A stretch of DNA of 64,000 nt from Euryodendron excelsum (taxonomy: Eukaryota > Streptophyta > Magnoliopsida > Ericales > Pentaphylacaceae). The stretch is taken from NCBI GenBank assembly GCA_033060915.1, contig CM065398.1, forward strand, positions 4,037,001 through 4,101,000, read 5' to 3'. The notes beneath the pieces were generated by a model. The model worked only from the letters and a program-made list of their open reading frames with translations, ran no database searches and was not told where the DNA came from. Position numbers and translations under genes: made by a program. This document shows positions 9,801 to 19,250 of the stretch, one piece after another; within the stretch, counting starts at the first letter, position 1, and each line of letters begins with the position of its first letter.

Positions 9801-12089
9801 CACTGATCACGTTAACAAGATGAGTAGGCCAACTTGTGGCTCTTTATCTAAGAAGCACGGACACTTCTAAGAAGGTGTCGTGTCTGTGTCGGACACCTTG
9901 TCAGTTACCACACTTGTCAGGCACTACCCGACACTTATTGGACACGTGTCCACACATTTCATATTATTTTATTAATTTTTTTAGAGCCGGACACACCTCG
10001 GACAATAGTGGGACACACGTAACACAAATAAACCATGTAGCCTATTTAAAGAAAATAACTTGAGATCCAATTGCAAAATAAAACAATGTGATTTTTAAAC
10101 TTGCATTTTTTAATTATTTTTGAGTAAAATATTTCTAGATATGGCACAGCATAACATAAAAATATATATATTTTTGTCGTGTCCCTGCCATGTCATGTCT
10201 TGCAATTTTTTAACATCATTATGTCAGCATGTTCGACGCTGGTGACACGGTGTCCATGTCCATACTTATTAGATCATACCATATGGTTTGGTTCCAAATA
10301 GTTTTATCTGTTGTATCTTTTGATTATTAGGCTCAAACTCCAACCACGTTGAAGGTCTGATTTGAGCATGTCACTTAATTGGAACTTTTTTTTGTACTCA
10401 TATTTCCCAAAAAAAAATACCAATCATTAATAACTCTTATTAAATAACCATCTAGTTTCCAGTTACCATGGTTGTTATGGTGTTTGCCCCTGATCAGCTA
10501 TGCTTTTGCTTTTGATCTAAAATTTCTGTCACACCCGTAAGAACATACAATCTTCTAATCATTTTTTTTGTTCAGTTCAGCTTCTTAATTTCTCCATTTT
10601 GGCCTTTTTGCAGTGGTTCCCATCTTGAAAGTTCTACTTTGGAAAGTCCCTGAGTTTCTAGGTATGTGAGAAGACTTTTGTTTCCCATGCTTCACAATGT
10701 TTTTTTTTTGACTTGATACTGCGTGCAGTTCCAGGATTCACGGAGATATATAATAAAAAGTTGATGCATAACCAAGCTGTCGAACTGGTGAAGCGTTTGT
10801 GGGATCAGGTTCTGTTACTGGATGACTCAAAAATTGGGGAATTAATCAGAACCCCTTCTCGATTATTGTTTACTGCTTCTGAGTTGGGCATTGTGGAGTT
10901 CATAACTGTGCTTATTCGATCATATCCTGATCTAATTTGGAAAGTTGATGACCAAAGTCGAAGCATATTTCACGTTGCAGTGGCACATCGGCAGGAAAAG
11001 ATTTTCAACCTCATATATGAGATAGGTGGTCTAAAGGATTTGATTGCAGCTTACAAAGATGAAAACAATACTAACATGCTCCATTTGGCTGCAAAGCTAG
11101 CTCCCTCGAGTCGACTAAAAACTGATTCAGGTGCGGCTTTGCAACTGCGACGAGAGCTGCACTGGTTCAAGGTATAATTCACTCTGCCTGCTGCAGTGTA
11201 CATTTAGAAGAAAATAAAGATGCTAACTAAAAACTACTAACCTTTTTTTTTTTTCCTTTTTTTTTTTTTTCCTCTTTTTGGTTCTTGGCTCTTTATATAT
11301 ATCTAGTTTCCCTGCTAATCCTAAAATCCTATTGGATACATTTCTCCCAGGGAATGAAAGACAAAAGGTTAATTGAGGGACTCCAGAAATGAACGTGTTA
11401 ATAAAATTATCCTTATTCTGAAAGAATAATGCACGTCATTGGTCTAAAAATTTAATGTCTTCTCATGATTGCAGGAAGTGGAAAAGATTGTTCAACCTCT
11501 GTATACAGAAATGAAAGACATGGAGGGAAGGACACCTCAGATTCTATTTACGAAGGAGCACAAGGAATTAGTGCGTGAAGGGGAGAAGTGGATGAAAGAT
11601 ACTGCTTCGTCATGCATGGTTGTTGCGACACTCATTGCCACTGTGATGTTTGCGGCTGCCTTTACTGTCCCAGGTGGCAACAATAACGATACTGGCAAGC
11701 CTATTTTTATATCAAAAAGGTCATTCATGGTTTTTGCAATTTCAGATGCACTAGCATTATTCTCATCTGCCACTTCCATACTGATGTTCCTGTCCATTCT
11801 CACCTCGCGTTATGCTGAAGAAGATTTTCTTGACTCATTACCTAACAGGCTAATAATAGGGCTTGCGACCCTCTTTATCTCCATTGCCACCATGATGATA
11901 TCCTTTTGTGCCACCCTTTTTATTGTTATTGGACAGAGATTTGCACGGGCTGCTATTCCAATGGCTGTAGTTGCGTGCATTCCTGTGACATTGTTTGCTC
12001 TTTTACAATTTCCCCTTTTCGTCGATATGGTCAGTCATACATATAGGTCTAGTAGCATCTTCCGTCCAAGAAATCATTTATTGTACTAG
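14..12089 (+). CDS. Gene A: ankyrin-repeat PGG-domain membrane protein (ITN1/ACD6-like), 7 coding exons
   Basis: Predicted coding exons: 14-521, 1658-2137, 2583-2732, 6720-6797, 10614-10661, 10729-11171, 11475-12089 (stop TAG). The joined frame is 2319 nt, 773 residues, with no internal stop. Introns 1-5 are phase 1 and intron 6 is phase 0. Residues 1-169 are Ser/Thr-rich and probably disordered. Residues about 175-380 and 430-560 hold ankyrin-type helices (motifs ETALHIAA, GNTALCFAA, GDTALHVLA, NMLHLAA). The C-terminus is a PGG domain (VPGG at 634-637) with four hydrophobic helices at roughly 613-632, 653-678, 695-721 and 728-752. Proteins of this class sit in plant membranes and act in stress, salicylate and defence signalling; the role of this one is inferred from the family only. 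The start ATG (two in a row) is conserved in gene B; an upstream leader exon lies outside the window. No frame damage was seen, so it is probably functional. Confidence 0.87.
1658..2137 (+). CDS. Gene A exon 2: ankyrin repeats
   Basis: Encodes about residues 170-329. The acceptor TTTTTGCAG precedes GGGAG and the donor is G|GTCAGT; phase 1 at both ends, 480 nt exactly as in gene B. It contains successive ankyrin helices (YLAALKGDWEIAKEFL, ETALHIAAGARHASFVGELV, NTALCFAAASGIRTVAEVM, LPLYMAALLGHKDMVWYL). Confidence 0.86.
2583..2732 (+). CDS. Gene A exon 3: ankyrin repeat
   Basis: Begins after GACCAG and encodes DVALDIIQRHPELATARD followed by GDTALHVLARKP and the typical linker ending near W-Q-R-C-L-Y-S. 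I set the end at TCAT|GTTAGT, because this donor keeps phase 1 and joins in frame to exon 4. Alternative donors nearby are AG|GTGCCT (2719) and TTA|GTAACT (2736). Confidence 0.75.
3224..3871. mobile_element. Inverted-repeat (foldback/MITE-like) element, family 'AAGAAGCACGGACAC', copy 1
   Basis: The left end CTAAGAAGCACGGATATGG pairs with the right end read on the other strand (TTATGAAGTACGGACACTCC). The interior is rich in GACAC/GTGTC blocks that can pair across the element. The corresponding intron of gene B (about 46.86 kb) reads straight through, so the insertion followed the duplication or was lost from B. The class is not certain: the termini resemble no superfamily I can name with confidence, and the target duplication is not clean. 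Confidence 0.6.
4043..4172 (+). other. Possible alternative terminal exon of gene A
   Basis: If exon 3 used the AG|GTGCCT donor at 2719, joining to the TTTTAG acceptor before 4043 would continue in frame as R-A-E-L-Q-G-K-S-G-E-F for about 42 codons and then stop. The product would lack exons 4-7 and therefore the membrane domain. Gene B has the same arrangement at 47069. Most differences between the copies here change amino acids, which argues against coding constraint. Confidence 0.22.
4293..4863. mobile_element. Mutator-like foldback MITE with 9-bp target duplication
   Basis: A 571-bp near-palindrome. The left arm starts GACAAATTACATTTACCTC and the right arm ends with its complement (GATGTAATTTGCCCT). 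Long mirrored segments include AAGGTTTGAGACTATTACAA against TTGTAATAGTCTCAAACCT. It is flanked by a perfect 9-bp duplication AATATCAAA (4284-4292 and 4864-4872), the size typical of Mutator-superfamily insertion. Gene B has an empty site at about 47.35 kb. No protein-coding capacity. Confidence 0.88.
6720..6797 (+). CDS. Gene A exon 4: short linker exon
   Basis: A 78-nt exon, phase 1 at both ends, acceptor TTCATGCAG and donor CAAG|GTCTCT. It encodes about 26 residues (C-L-H-L-E-P-P-S-N-A-L-S-S-Y-T-S...Y-S-I-L-Q). Gene B has the same exon with an in-frame 9-nt deletion, which preserves the frame and supports coding status. It bridges the two ankyrin blocks. Confidence 0.7.
6798..6842 (+). repeat. 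(TC)n microsatellite abutting the exon 4 donor
   Basis: About 22 TC units begin inside the 5' splice site of intron 4 (GTCTCTCT...). Gene B has a shorter tract at the same place, so the tract predates the duplication. Confidence 0.95.
7814..8256 (-). mobile_element. Ty1/copia fragment: 3' LTR plus RNase H end
   Basis: On the minus strand residues GPMKLYCDNKTVTRIAYNP, TKHIEIDMHFIKKKL and SEEQLANVLLKGL form the C-terminal copia RNase H. These are followed by a polypurine stretch (GGGGAGTG) and a short LTR at 7814-7973 (TGTTACATTATG... on the minus strand). The rest of the element is absent. A related, larger copia element lies in the matching intron of gene B (49.6-54.3 kb). Confidence 0.82.
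8426..9223. mobile_element. Inverted-repeat element, family 'AAGAAGCACGGACAC', copy 2
   Basis: The left end CTAAGAAGCACCGATACGG matches the 3.2-kb and 9.8-kb members. The right part carries the GTGTCC/GACACG blocks seen in the others (CGTGTCCCCGCCGTGTCC), although the last bases are degraded. The interior holds a GAA-rich expansion, giving a spurious Lys/Glu-rich reading frame. Confidence 0.55.
8650..8696 (+). repeat. (GAA)n microsatellite
   Basis: About 15 uninterrupted AAG/GAA units followed to about 8940 by degenerate GAAGAA-rich sequence and three repeats of GAT/GTTATTCAGTGAAGAAG-like segments. It sits inside the inverted-repeat element. Confidence 0.93.
9848..10272. mobile_element. Inverted-repeat element, family 'AAGAAGCACGGACAC', copy 3
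   Basis: The left terminus CTAAGAAGCACGGACAC pairs with the complement of the right terminus (CTAATAAGTATGGACATGG). It is about 425 bp, the smallest of the three copies, with alternating GTGTCGGACAC motifs near both ends and an AT-rich core. Confidence 0.62.
10614..10661 (+). CDS. Gene A exon 5: 48-nt micro-exon
   Basis: Acceptor TTTTTGCAG, donor CTAG|GTATGT, phase 1 at both ends. It adds 16 residues (V-P-I-L-K-V-L-L-W-K-V-P-E-F-L). Gene B keeps the length, splice sites and frame, with changes confined to a few residues. Confidence 0.75.
10729..11171 (+). CDS. Gene A exon 6: C-terminal ankyrin block
   Basis: Begins after TGCGTGCAG and encodes V-P-G-F-T-E-I-Y followed by the strongly family-typical segment AVELVKRLWDQVLLLDD, TPSRLLFTASELGIVEFIT, RSIFHVAVAHRQEKIFNLIY and NMLHLAAKLAPSSRL. 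It ends HWFK|GTATAA at phase 0. Ankyrin repeats here lead into the membrane domain. Confidence 0.88.
11475..12089 (+). CDS. Gene A exon 7: PGG domain and four membrane helices
   Basis: Starts after GATTGCAG with EVEKIVQPLYTEM. Hallmarks are EGEKWMKDTASSCMVVATLI, the VPGG motif, and the SRYAEEDFLDSLPNRLIIGL loop. It ends with a polar tail ...RPRNHLLY and TAG. It differs from gene B at 11 of 204 residues by my count. Confidence 0.9.
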   Translation, partial: EVEKIVQPLYTEMKDMEGRTPQILFTKEHKELVREGEKWMKDTASSCMVVATLIATVMFAAAFTVPGGNNNDTGKPIFISKRSFMVFAISDALALFSSATSILMFLSILTSRYAEEDFLDSLPNRLIIGLATLFISIATMMISFCATLFIVIGQRFARAAIPMAVVACIPVTLFALLQFPLFVDMVSHTYRSSSIFRPRNHLLY

Positions 12090-14080
12090 ATAATGGCAGA
12101 ATATCCTCATGTCTAGGTGAATATTACATGTTAAGATACACCGTTTTGTCCAGGTGCATTGAGGACTTGAGACTTTGTAATAATTCTCTATATTATACTT
12201 CTTTTTTTCTTCCTATATATTTCTGTTTCTTTATACTGTATAATTGCCAAACCAAACGCTGGGTTGAAGTAATTCCTAATCAATCTTGGGAGTGTTGGAA
12301 TTTTGAGTCTGAGGCTGCCAGTTGCTGCACTTGATGCTGGAGTATAGTGCTATGTCAATTTGCAGAGAGAACGTGCAGGGGCCTGCTGGGCATGAAGACT
12401 TTTACATTGACATGACTCTGTTGTTTAGTCATTAAACTATTATGACATGACTGCTCGGCATAAAGTTATCAAGGGTTCACATTTAATAGATTTTGTGGTT
12501 CAGTCGTTAAAGTCTACTTTGCAATATGTTTAACATTAATAGATTTTGTTGTTTAAGTCATTAAAATATCATCGTCTACTTTGCAATATGTTCTCACAGT
12601 CGAATATGTTTAAGTGAACCCAGTTCCTTCTGTTGGATTCTCTATGGGGACCATTTACAATGCCTTGCGTTTTAGCATTGGAACATATTGAAACATCCTA
12701 AGCTGTTAATGGCTGTGAAAACCAAAATGGGCATGAGAATGAAACTGATCAAGTGCAAATGGAATATATGATACCTATTAAGGTTATGCATTAAAATTTG
12801 TATAAAATCAGCAGCTCGAATTCTATTGTCATAACCATAACTAAGACTTCTTCAGTTTTGTGTCTAAAATTTTACATATTATCGATTCGGAGCTTTATTA
12901 GTTATTATTTGGTGCTCCCTCAGTCTTGTTGATTAATTCCTTCCACTGAACCATGCATGTTTTGCTGGTTCTTTTTTTATTGTTTGCCTATATCTAAACG
13001 AATGTCCTACTTCTCTCTCTTGAAATCTGTCTTATTGTCCAATATGTTTGAGCTTGAATTTTCATCCTCTCTACAAGAAATGCAAAAATCCATTTCAATT
13101 CTCCCTTTCCAGCAGCTGACTTCCTTCGCAGTAGTCGATGCTGCAATTGGGTAACATATAGTTTTATTGGAGCTAGAAAAAAAAATCATATAAGTTTTCC
13201 CACCTAAGTCTATTCTAGTTTCTGTAAATAGATAACCATAAATCTAGCTTAAATTTTTACACAATCTTGATTTTAGATGTAGATTTATCCAATTTGACAT
13301 ATTATGATTCCATTTTTGGTGCTTACTTTCAAATTAAATTATATGTGCAAAAAGTATTCATAACGTATACTATTGTTATTATAAAATAAAAATACACAAA
13401 TTTTCTAGATTCTTGAGTTTTATAAAATGAAAAATACACATATAGCGTGATTATTGTTTCTTTCAATTTATATGCAATCATTTATGATAAGTATAATATC
13501 TCTTCCGTTTAAACTTTAATTTTAAAATATAAAAATTTGTAAATTTTTCTTATCCTGTGATATTTTAAATTTGATTGGATCTCTCTAAATGTACATTGCT
13601 GAGTCTTCGAATTTGAAAGACTTAATCAAAATTTTATAAGATCAAAAAATAAACATGTAACTTGATCATTGCTTCTTTTAACTTATACGTAACCTGAGTT
13701 TATAAGTGTTTCCATCACTCCAACGGTTATGATGAGTTGATTTTTAGAGAGGCCACGAAATAGAAATGCATTGGTAATTTAACACTACGGCAGCTAATGG
13801 GGCGCCGTTGCGAATCTTTGAATGTTAATAAATGTTTTAGCTCTTCTAATGATTTTAATGATTTGTGAGTGCTTTCGCCACTCCGATAGTGTTTATAATT
13901 AGTTTCAGAGACTGCCCCGTCACAAAAAGGTGCTAGGAATGCCCAGGGACTAAATGGTCAATTTACATTGATGGCTAGCAAGTACTAAAAATGAACTGTT
14001 TAAAATTTGTTAATGTTTTTGTCACTTCAACGATATCGGCTAATAGTTTTGGGGACCACCTAGTCATGGAAAACTATCTA
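12090..14080. other. 3' flank of gene A; no gene recognised
   Basis: Positions 12090-12760 align with the flank of gene B, so they belong to the duplicated unit and probably include the 3' UTR. An imperfect tandem duplication of about 55-60 bp (TTAATAGATTTTGT...CTACTTTGCAATATGTT) lies at 12483-12600. From about 12760 to 14080 the sequence is AT-rich and I recognise nothing. Confidence 0.5.
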
Positions 14081-14095
14081 AATTTCTTGGCGGCA

Positions 14096-14262
14096 AAATT
14101 GTCATTTTGACAAAGAATGACCGCTTTGACTGGAAAATGGTCGTCTTGACTGGGAATGGCCGTTTTGACTTGCAATGGTTGTCTTGATCTCGAATAGCTA
14201 TCTTGGCCTACGATGGTCATCTTGACCTGGAATAATTATTTGGAAAGGGCGCTCTTGACCGG
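14096..14262 (+). repeat. Degenerate 20-bp minisatellite
   Basis: About seven or eight imperfect units of the type TTGACTGGGAATGGTCGTCT follow one another, with period about 19-20 bp and growing divergence toward the right. No coding frame is associated. Confidence 0.8.
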
Positions 14263-14285
14263 TGGAATGGGCAAGCTATCTAAAA

Positions 14286-14620
14286 TGCCGAAGGACATTC
14301 GAGTAATTTTGATATGGAATTGTCGGATGGGCTAAAAAAGAGTGCTTACACATGTCAAACTTACTGTCCAACATTTTCTTGGTAGTTTTAATGATACGAT
14401 TATTATTGTTCATTGTGATCATATCATCCACATAAAGATAAATAATGACATATTCATTTGTAGTATTTTTCACGTAGACATATTTATCACATTTATTAAT
14501 CTCATGCCATTAATTTGGTGTTTGCTTTAATCCATACAGGAACTTAACAAGTCTACATAACTTTTTCTCTTGTGCTAGAATAAAAAAAAAATCTTCTAGT
14601 TGTTCCATATAAATTCCCTT
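14286..14620 (-). pseudogene. Ty1/copia reverse transcriptase relic
   Basis: On the minus strand DLNKGIYMEQLEDF, KLCRLVKFLYGLKQTPN and then, after loss of the intervening part, YVIIYLYVDDMITMNNNN and KTTKKMLDSKFDM are the copia RT motifs, including the YVDD active site. The part between GLKQ and YVDD is shortened and shifted, so this is a fossil. Confidence 0.82.
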
Positions 14621-14639
14621 ATTCAAGTCATCAACTGGA

Positions 14640-15240
14640 TTGCAACCATCCAAATATAGAATCATCTCCGTAGAATCTGACTTAAAATTTACTTCAGAAA
14701 GATTGGTCCTCCTAGCCATGTAGGAACCAACCCGAATTGCCCAAGCTTCAAGAACAAGAGCTAAGCAAACTCTCATTCCACCAAAATCACCAAAATTCAC
14801 ATCAGTGACTTTTCCTTCAAAATTTTTGACAATTAAAAAAGCGGCCTCCACTAAACTACGATATAAATGTGTGAGAAAAAGACGCTTCCAAGAAATCACC
14901 TAAGGCTACTTTGGCCCCACGAATAACCGCTACAAGATCAATTAGAGAATTGTTTAAAATAGATTCATTACGAAATTTCAAATTTTCCAACACAAGTAGC
15001 TAGGCAAAACGAGTCAAGGACTGAGAATCAAAAGTGGGATCCATGAATATGGCTTCAAACTACTTTTTAACTGAAGGGATTGACTCCATGTTAACACAGA
15101 CAGTAGAAGAGGCCGGTGCTAAACCATGTCGGATGAGTCTAAGGGTATCTAAACAAGACATGTTCTACAGATTCTACCTCTCTCTCATAAACAGGGCACC
15201 AAGCATTTCAAGAACACTTCCTTCGAGCTAAATTGCCTAC
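14640..15240 (-). pseudogene. LINE-type tail relic: zf-RVT and RNase H (RVT_3)
   Basis: Reading leftward on the minus strand from 15235, RRKCS*NAW, CPVYEREVESVEHVLFRYP is a zinc-knuckle zf-RVT region (one Cys replaced by Tyr, stops present). Further left, LEAWAIRVGSYMARRTNLSEV and FKSDSTEMI match the RVT_3 RNase H fold. This pair is typical of the C-terminus of plant L1-type LINE ORF2. It abuts the copia RT relic directly. Confidence 0.68.
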
Positions 15241-18200
15241 AGTAGCCAGAGCATTACAAATAAGTTTTCATAATACGTGCTGAATTTTAGGAGGATAGAT
15301 CTATATAATAAAATATAATTTTTTTTTTTAAAAATGTCTTTCTCACATTTATATCTAACAGCTGTAGTTTATTTTTATAAACAATATATGATTAAGATCG
15401 TTTGACAACTTCTCATTTACTTTTTATTTTCCCTAAAAGGATCACCATCAATGGGCTCCACTTCTGTGGTACTTTACATAAGGAGAAATAAAATGTAAGT
15501 TGAGAAAGTAAAAATTTTTAAAATTCAAACAGCCTTTTTCTTTCAAAATATGATTCATATATTCACAGCCTTCCCTTTCTCTCCCTAAATATCTCTTTTT
15601 CTCTCTTTATCTCTCTATAAAAACTCTCCTTGGCCTTCTGTATCTCTCTCTCAAGAGTATATCCAAACCTCACAGATATTAGAAATTTTTTTTTTTTTAA
15701 ATTTTCAATTAATTTTCTCATTGGTTAAACACCAACGCGAAAATCGTTTTCAATGCCAGAATTGACGACATGCAATCAAGTTAGTAAAGGTATTATCATT
15801 CGGTGAAAGTATACTATAATTTGATTGATTTATTACACTTAATAAATATACTATTATTTTTATTATGCATAATCAATATTTCATTTAGAAGTGCTATAGG
15901 TACAAGTAATTTACTAGTATATATATGCCAAACTTTCTTCCATAAAGCTTCAAGGAGCTGTTAAGAAGGCCCAAGCCCCTTGTTCTTAGCCTGAATTAAA
16001 CTAGAATAAACCAAAGCATAACCTGAATTTATTGAGTAGATGCCAAAAGAATTTGGGTCCCAGACCAGTGAACTAACCTTTCCAGAAAAGCACAGAGGAA
16101 TACTAAAAATAGCATTACGCTTTTCCATCGAAAATAAGCTACGGATCGAACCTTCCTTTCATCTGTATTATACTTTAAATATCATTGAGTTCAGCCAATT
16201 AGATGGCTCGATGGAGTTTTGACAATTAGAACTAAACATAAAGTTCTTTTATGTTCAAGGATGACTGTGAAAGATGTGAAATAAAAAGCAGTGAGAGAAA
16301 ATTACCCTTTGGGTTAATTTTTCACTTCTTGTTGTACAGACAAATTACGTATTTGCAAAATAAAAGCAAAAAAGAGTGACAAATTTCAACTTACTAACAT
16401 AAAACGACTAGGATCTCTAAGATTTCATAAATGATGGAATGATATCTACGTCCTTCTTTTCAATAATCTTAATTGGAGATATTGAACGTTTTCTTGAATA
16501 CAATGGCGAAATTCTCCAATTGCTAAGAAAAAGATGGTGAATTTAAAAATGTGATTGACTTGAAAGTTTAAGAGCTTATTCCGAAATGAATTGTAAGAGT
16601 TTCTACAAACTTTTAGATAAAAAAAAAAATAGATTTGTAAGGTTTTAGAACGAACCATGATATTAGTCTCTATGCTTCAAGTTTGGTAGAGATCTATAAA
16701 GTTTCATTTTCACAAACCGCAAAAACTCACCCTAAGCAAATTTGTGATCGCGACCGGCGATAGCTAAACCTTTCAAAAGCTTCCATGACTTCAAACACAA
16801 ATGGACAAAAGTATAACTGGATTATTTGATTCACTTAATTGATAAGATTTGAAATTAAGTGAAAACATATACAATGTAATTATGTGGAGTCTGTGCGGTA
16901 AAAGTTGTGCTTAATTTAATCTTATTCCCTCATACAAAAGAAACCATACATGATATGAAGTGCAATGTCCACAATTGTACAAATAATAGGATTATTAAGA
17001 TGCCAACATTACATATATAAAACCACATCCATATGAATACATAAAAAAAAATTTATACATTAAAAGAATATATTAACTTTTTTGCAGAGCCTATCCTTTG
17101 GCTGTATTCCTTTGTTCTTTTATCTTAATGAAATTCTCTTTGCTGTGTCAAAAAAACTTCGATCCAAGTATGAAGCGATGCTCTTTGAAGTTACTGCAAG
17201 TGGCCTCGGGTTATGTTGGCTCCATCCAACTTGGCTCAACTCATTCGAAGTTGGCTCAACACAACTTTTCAACAAACGAGTTTTAAGGTTCGAATCTTGC
17301 AAAAATGGTAATTATCAATCAACCAAGTTCCACAATGCTCATTCTAAAGATGCGACCACATTTCCAAGGTTTCAAACTAGAAAAGAAAATCATGATTTGG
17401 CCAAGATTTTTATAAAAATAATCAAATCAAGTACTTAAAAATTGTTTGTCAAAGTTCATGAAAACATGAGGTTTTCCCAAATCTTGATTCTAAGGACTTC
17501 TACGAAATCTTTAGGTATCAAATAGATCTCTAAACATAATAACATGAAGAACTTGCAAGAGTTCATCATAATGGGTTCATAAAAAGGGCTCTTATGTCTC
17601 ACAAGCTAGGGTTTACTTAATTTAAGTCTAAGTTCACAATTTTAGTGTATGGAAGGGTCACATAGAACTTGTTAACTAATTCATTATAAGAATGTAAATA
17701 TAAGCTGATGATTCCTACCTTAGTCCAAGCTTGCGTGTATTTTTCTTGAATTTTTCTTAGCTTTTCCTTCACTTTCTCTTCTCTTTTTCTCTTGCCAAAC
17801 ACAAATTCTCTTTATAAATGCATACAAGTCTAGCAATAGAAGAACATACATGTGTGTGTGGGAGTTAGTAGAGTGTCTCTACACACTCCACCCATTCTCT
17901 TACCACACGATGCAAGGTGGTTTCTATACATATGCAAAATGGCACAATAAGTAGAAACATTATAAGACTTCTCACATGCAACCAATTAAGAGAGTCATCT
18001 CCCACTAAGTGGCTTAGGTCAATCAAGTACAATCAGCATTAGCTAATCACACTAATCAATCTAATTATACCTAAACTCAATTAATTATAATTTAGGTAAT
18101 TAATCAAACTTAACGCTAATTAATCATAATTTAATTTACAAAAACGGTTCAGAAATGCAATTAGCATTAAATAAAATCAATTAAACACCTTCATTAGTCT

Positions 18201-18500
18201 CACCAGATTTTTATTCATTATGAAATCATGTCTCTAATTAATTTTGAGAAAATCCCTAATCCTAATTATACACTCATTCAAACTCCATTCAATTCCATCC
18301 ATTAGAACCGACATGCAAAAAATAGACTTATGCTTAATTAAGCACATATGATGCAACATAACCCGTATTATACTTATGGCGCTATATTTATAACGAACAA
18401 CAAAAATTACAATTGCATGCTTAATTAAGAAAGTTTGTCTTTTAAGACTTTAGAGGTTTTGTTTCGATGATTACCAGGGCGAAATTCGGGTATCAAATCT
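15241..18500. other. AT-rich intergenic sequence, nothing recognised
   Basis: No open frame longer than about 120 codons, no repeat termini and no coding motif that I recognise. Short TTAATT-rich stretches around 18.0-18.4 kb look like decayed transposon or intergenic sequence. Confidence 0.5.
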
Positions 18501-18504
18501 GGTT

Positions 18505-18710
18505 GAACTCCCAAGCCCTAAACTAAAGGGTCCAACATCGTTAGTACCGCCAAGTTGGAGTCCAACAACAGAATCAAGTCGGACTGCCAAACCCTAAACA
18601 GAAGGTACGATACTATCAAGCCGGAGTCCAGTGAGCGAGTATAGTTGGCCTCCCAAAAGCTAAATCGAAGGTTCCAAACCTACCGAATAGCCGAGCCAGA
18701 GTCTTGTCAA
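18505..18710 (+). repeat. Degenerate tandem repeat of about 70 bp
   Basis: Three loose copies of a unit with CCCAAGCCCTAAAC / GCCAAACCCTAAACAGAAGG / CCCAAAAGCTAAATCGAAGG followed by GGAGTCC. It precedes an LTR-like promoter region, as subrepeats often do in plant LTRs. Confidence 0.5.
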
Positions 18711-18899
18711 ACTCCAATAATCTCATGGATATCACCCTTTGAAATCTAGGACGACAAATGAGAGAGTACATTGTGTCAAAAAACGACAAATAAAAAAAAC
18801 ACCGTGAAAGCCAAAATTAGCATGTACGACAAAAGCAAGCACTCCACTAAAATGCCAAACGCTATAAGATCGTGACACATGGCAATGCTAAGCTAAGTG

Positions 18900-19075
18900 G
18901 CCGATGTCATCAATGACATGTGGCACAAACTGTGGTGCCATGTGTCAAAACCCTCTTGATTGCTCCTCCTACAACACAATAGTGTTGTACATGCAAAAAT
19001 TAGCCTTCATGACACTGTTGTGTCTTGTAACCAAAGGTCTATAAATAAGCGGTCCCCTTATCATTTTCACCACCA

Positions 19076-19111
<36 letters not shown>

Positions 19112-19250
19112 AAAAAGCGATTTTCTAGGCCTCATGTTGGCCAAACTAGTCCAGACAGCCCTAGCCTAGCAGGGCCCCTAGTCCATTGACCGGTCTGAAA
19201 ACTCTAAAACTTAGCCCAAATGTTGCATGATTCCTGGGTTTAAAAGTGTT
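18900..19250 (+). promoter_or_regulatory. LTR-like core promoter segment (TATA plus CT leader)
   Basis: CTATAAATAAGCGG at about 19040 is followed at about 19078 by a (CT)n leader and then GC-richer sequence, an arrangement also seen inside the long LTR at 26.34 kb. No intact element boundaries were found, so this is probably a remnant LTR. Confidence 0.35.

Noticed and set aside
11537..11803. Minus-strand 88-codon frame, also present at 56691-56957
   Set aside because: Exact antisense of the conserved PGG exon; its conservation is explained by the sense protein.
17082..17438. 118-codon frame in the 16-18 kb spacer
   Set aside because: No family resemblance, overlapping open frames on both strands, AT-rich surroundings.
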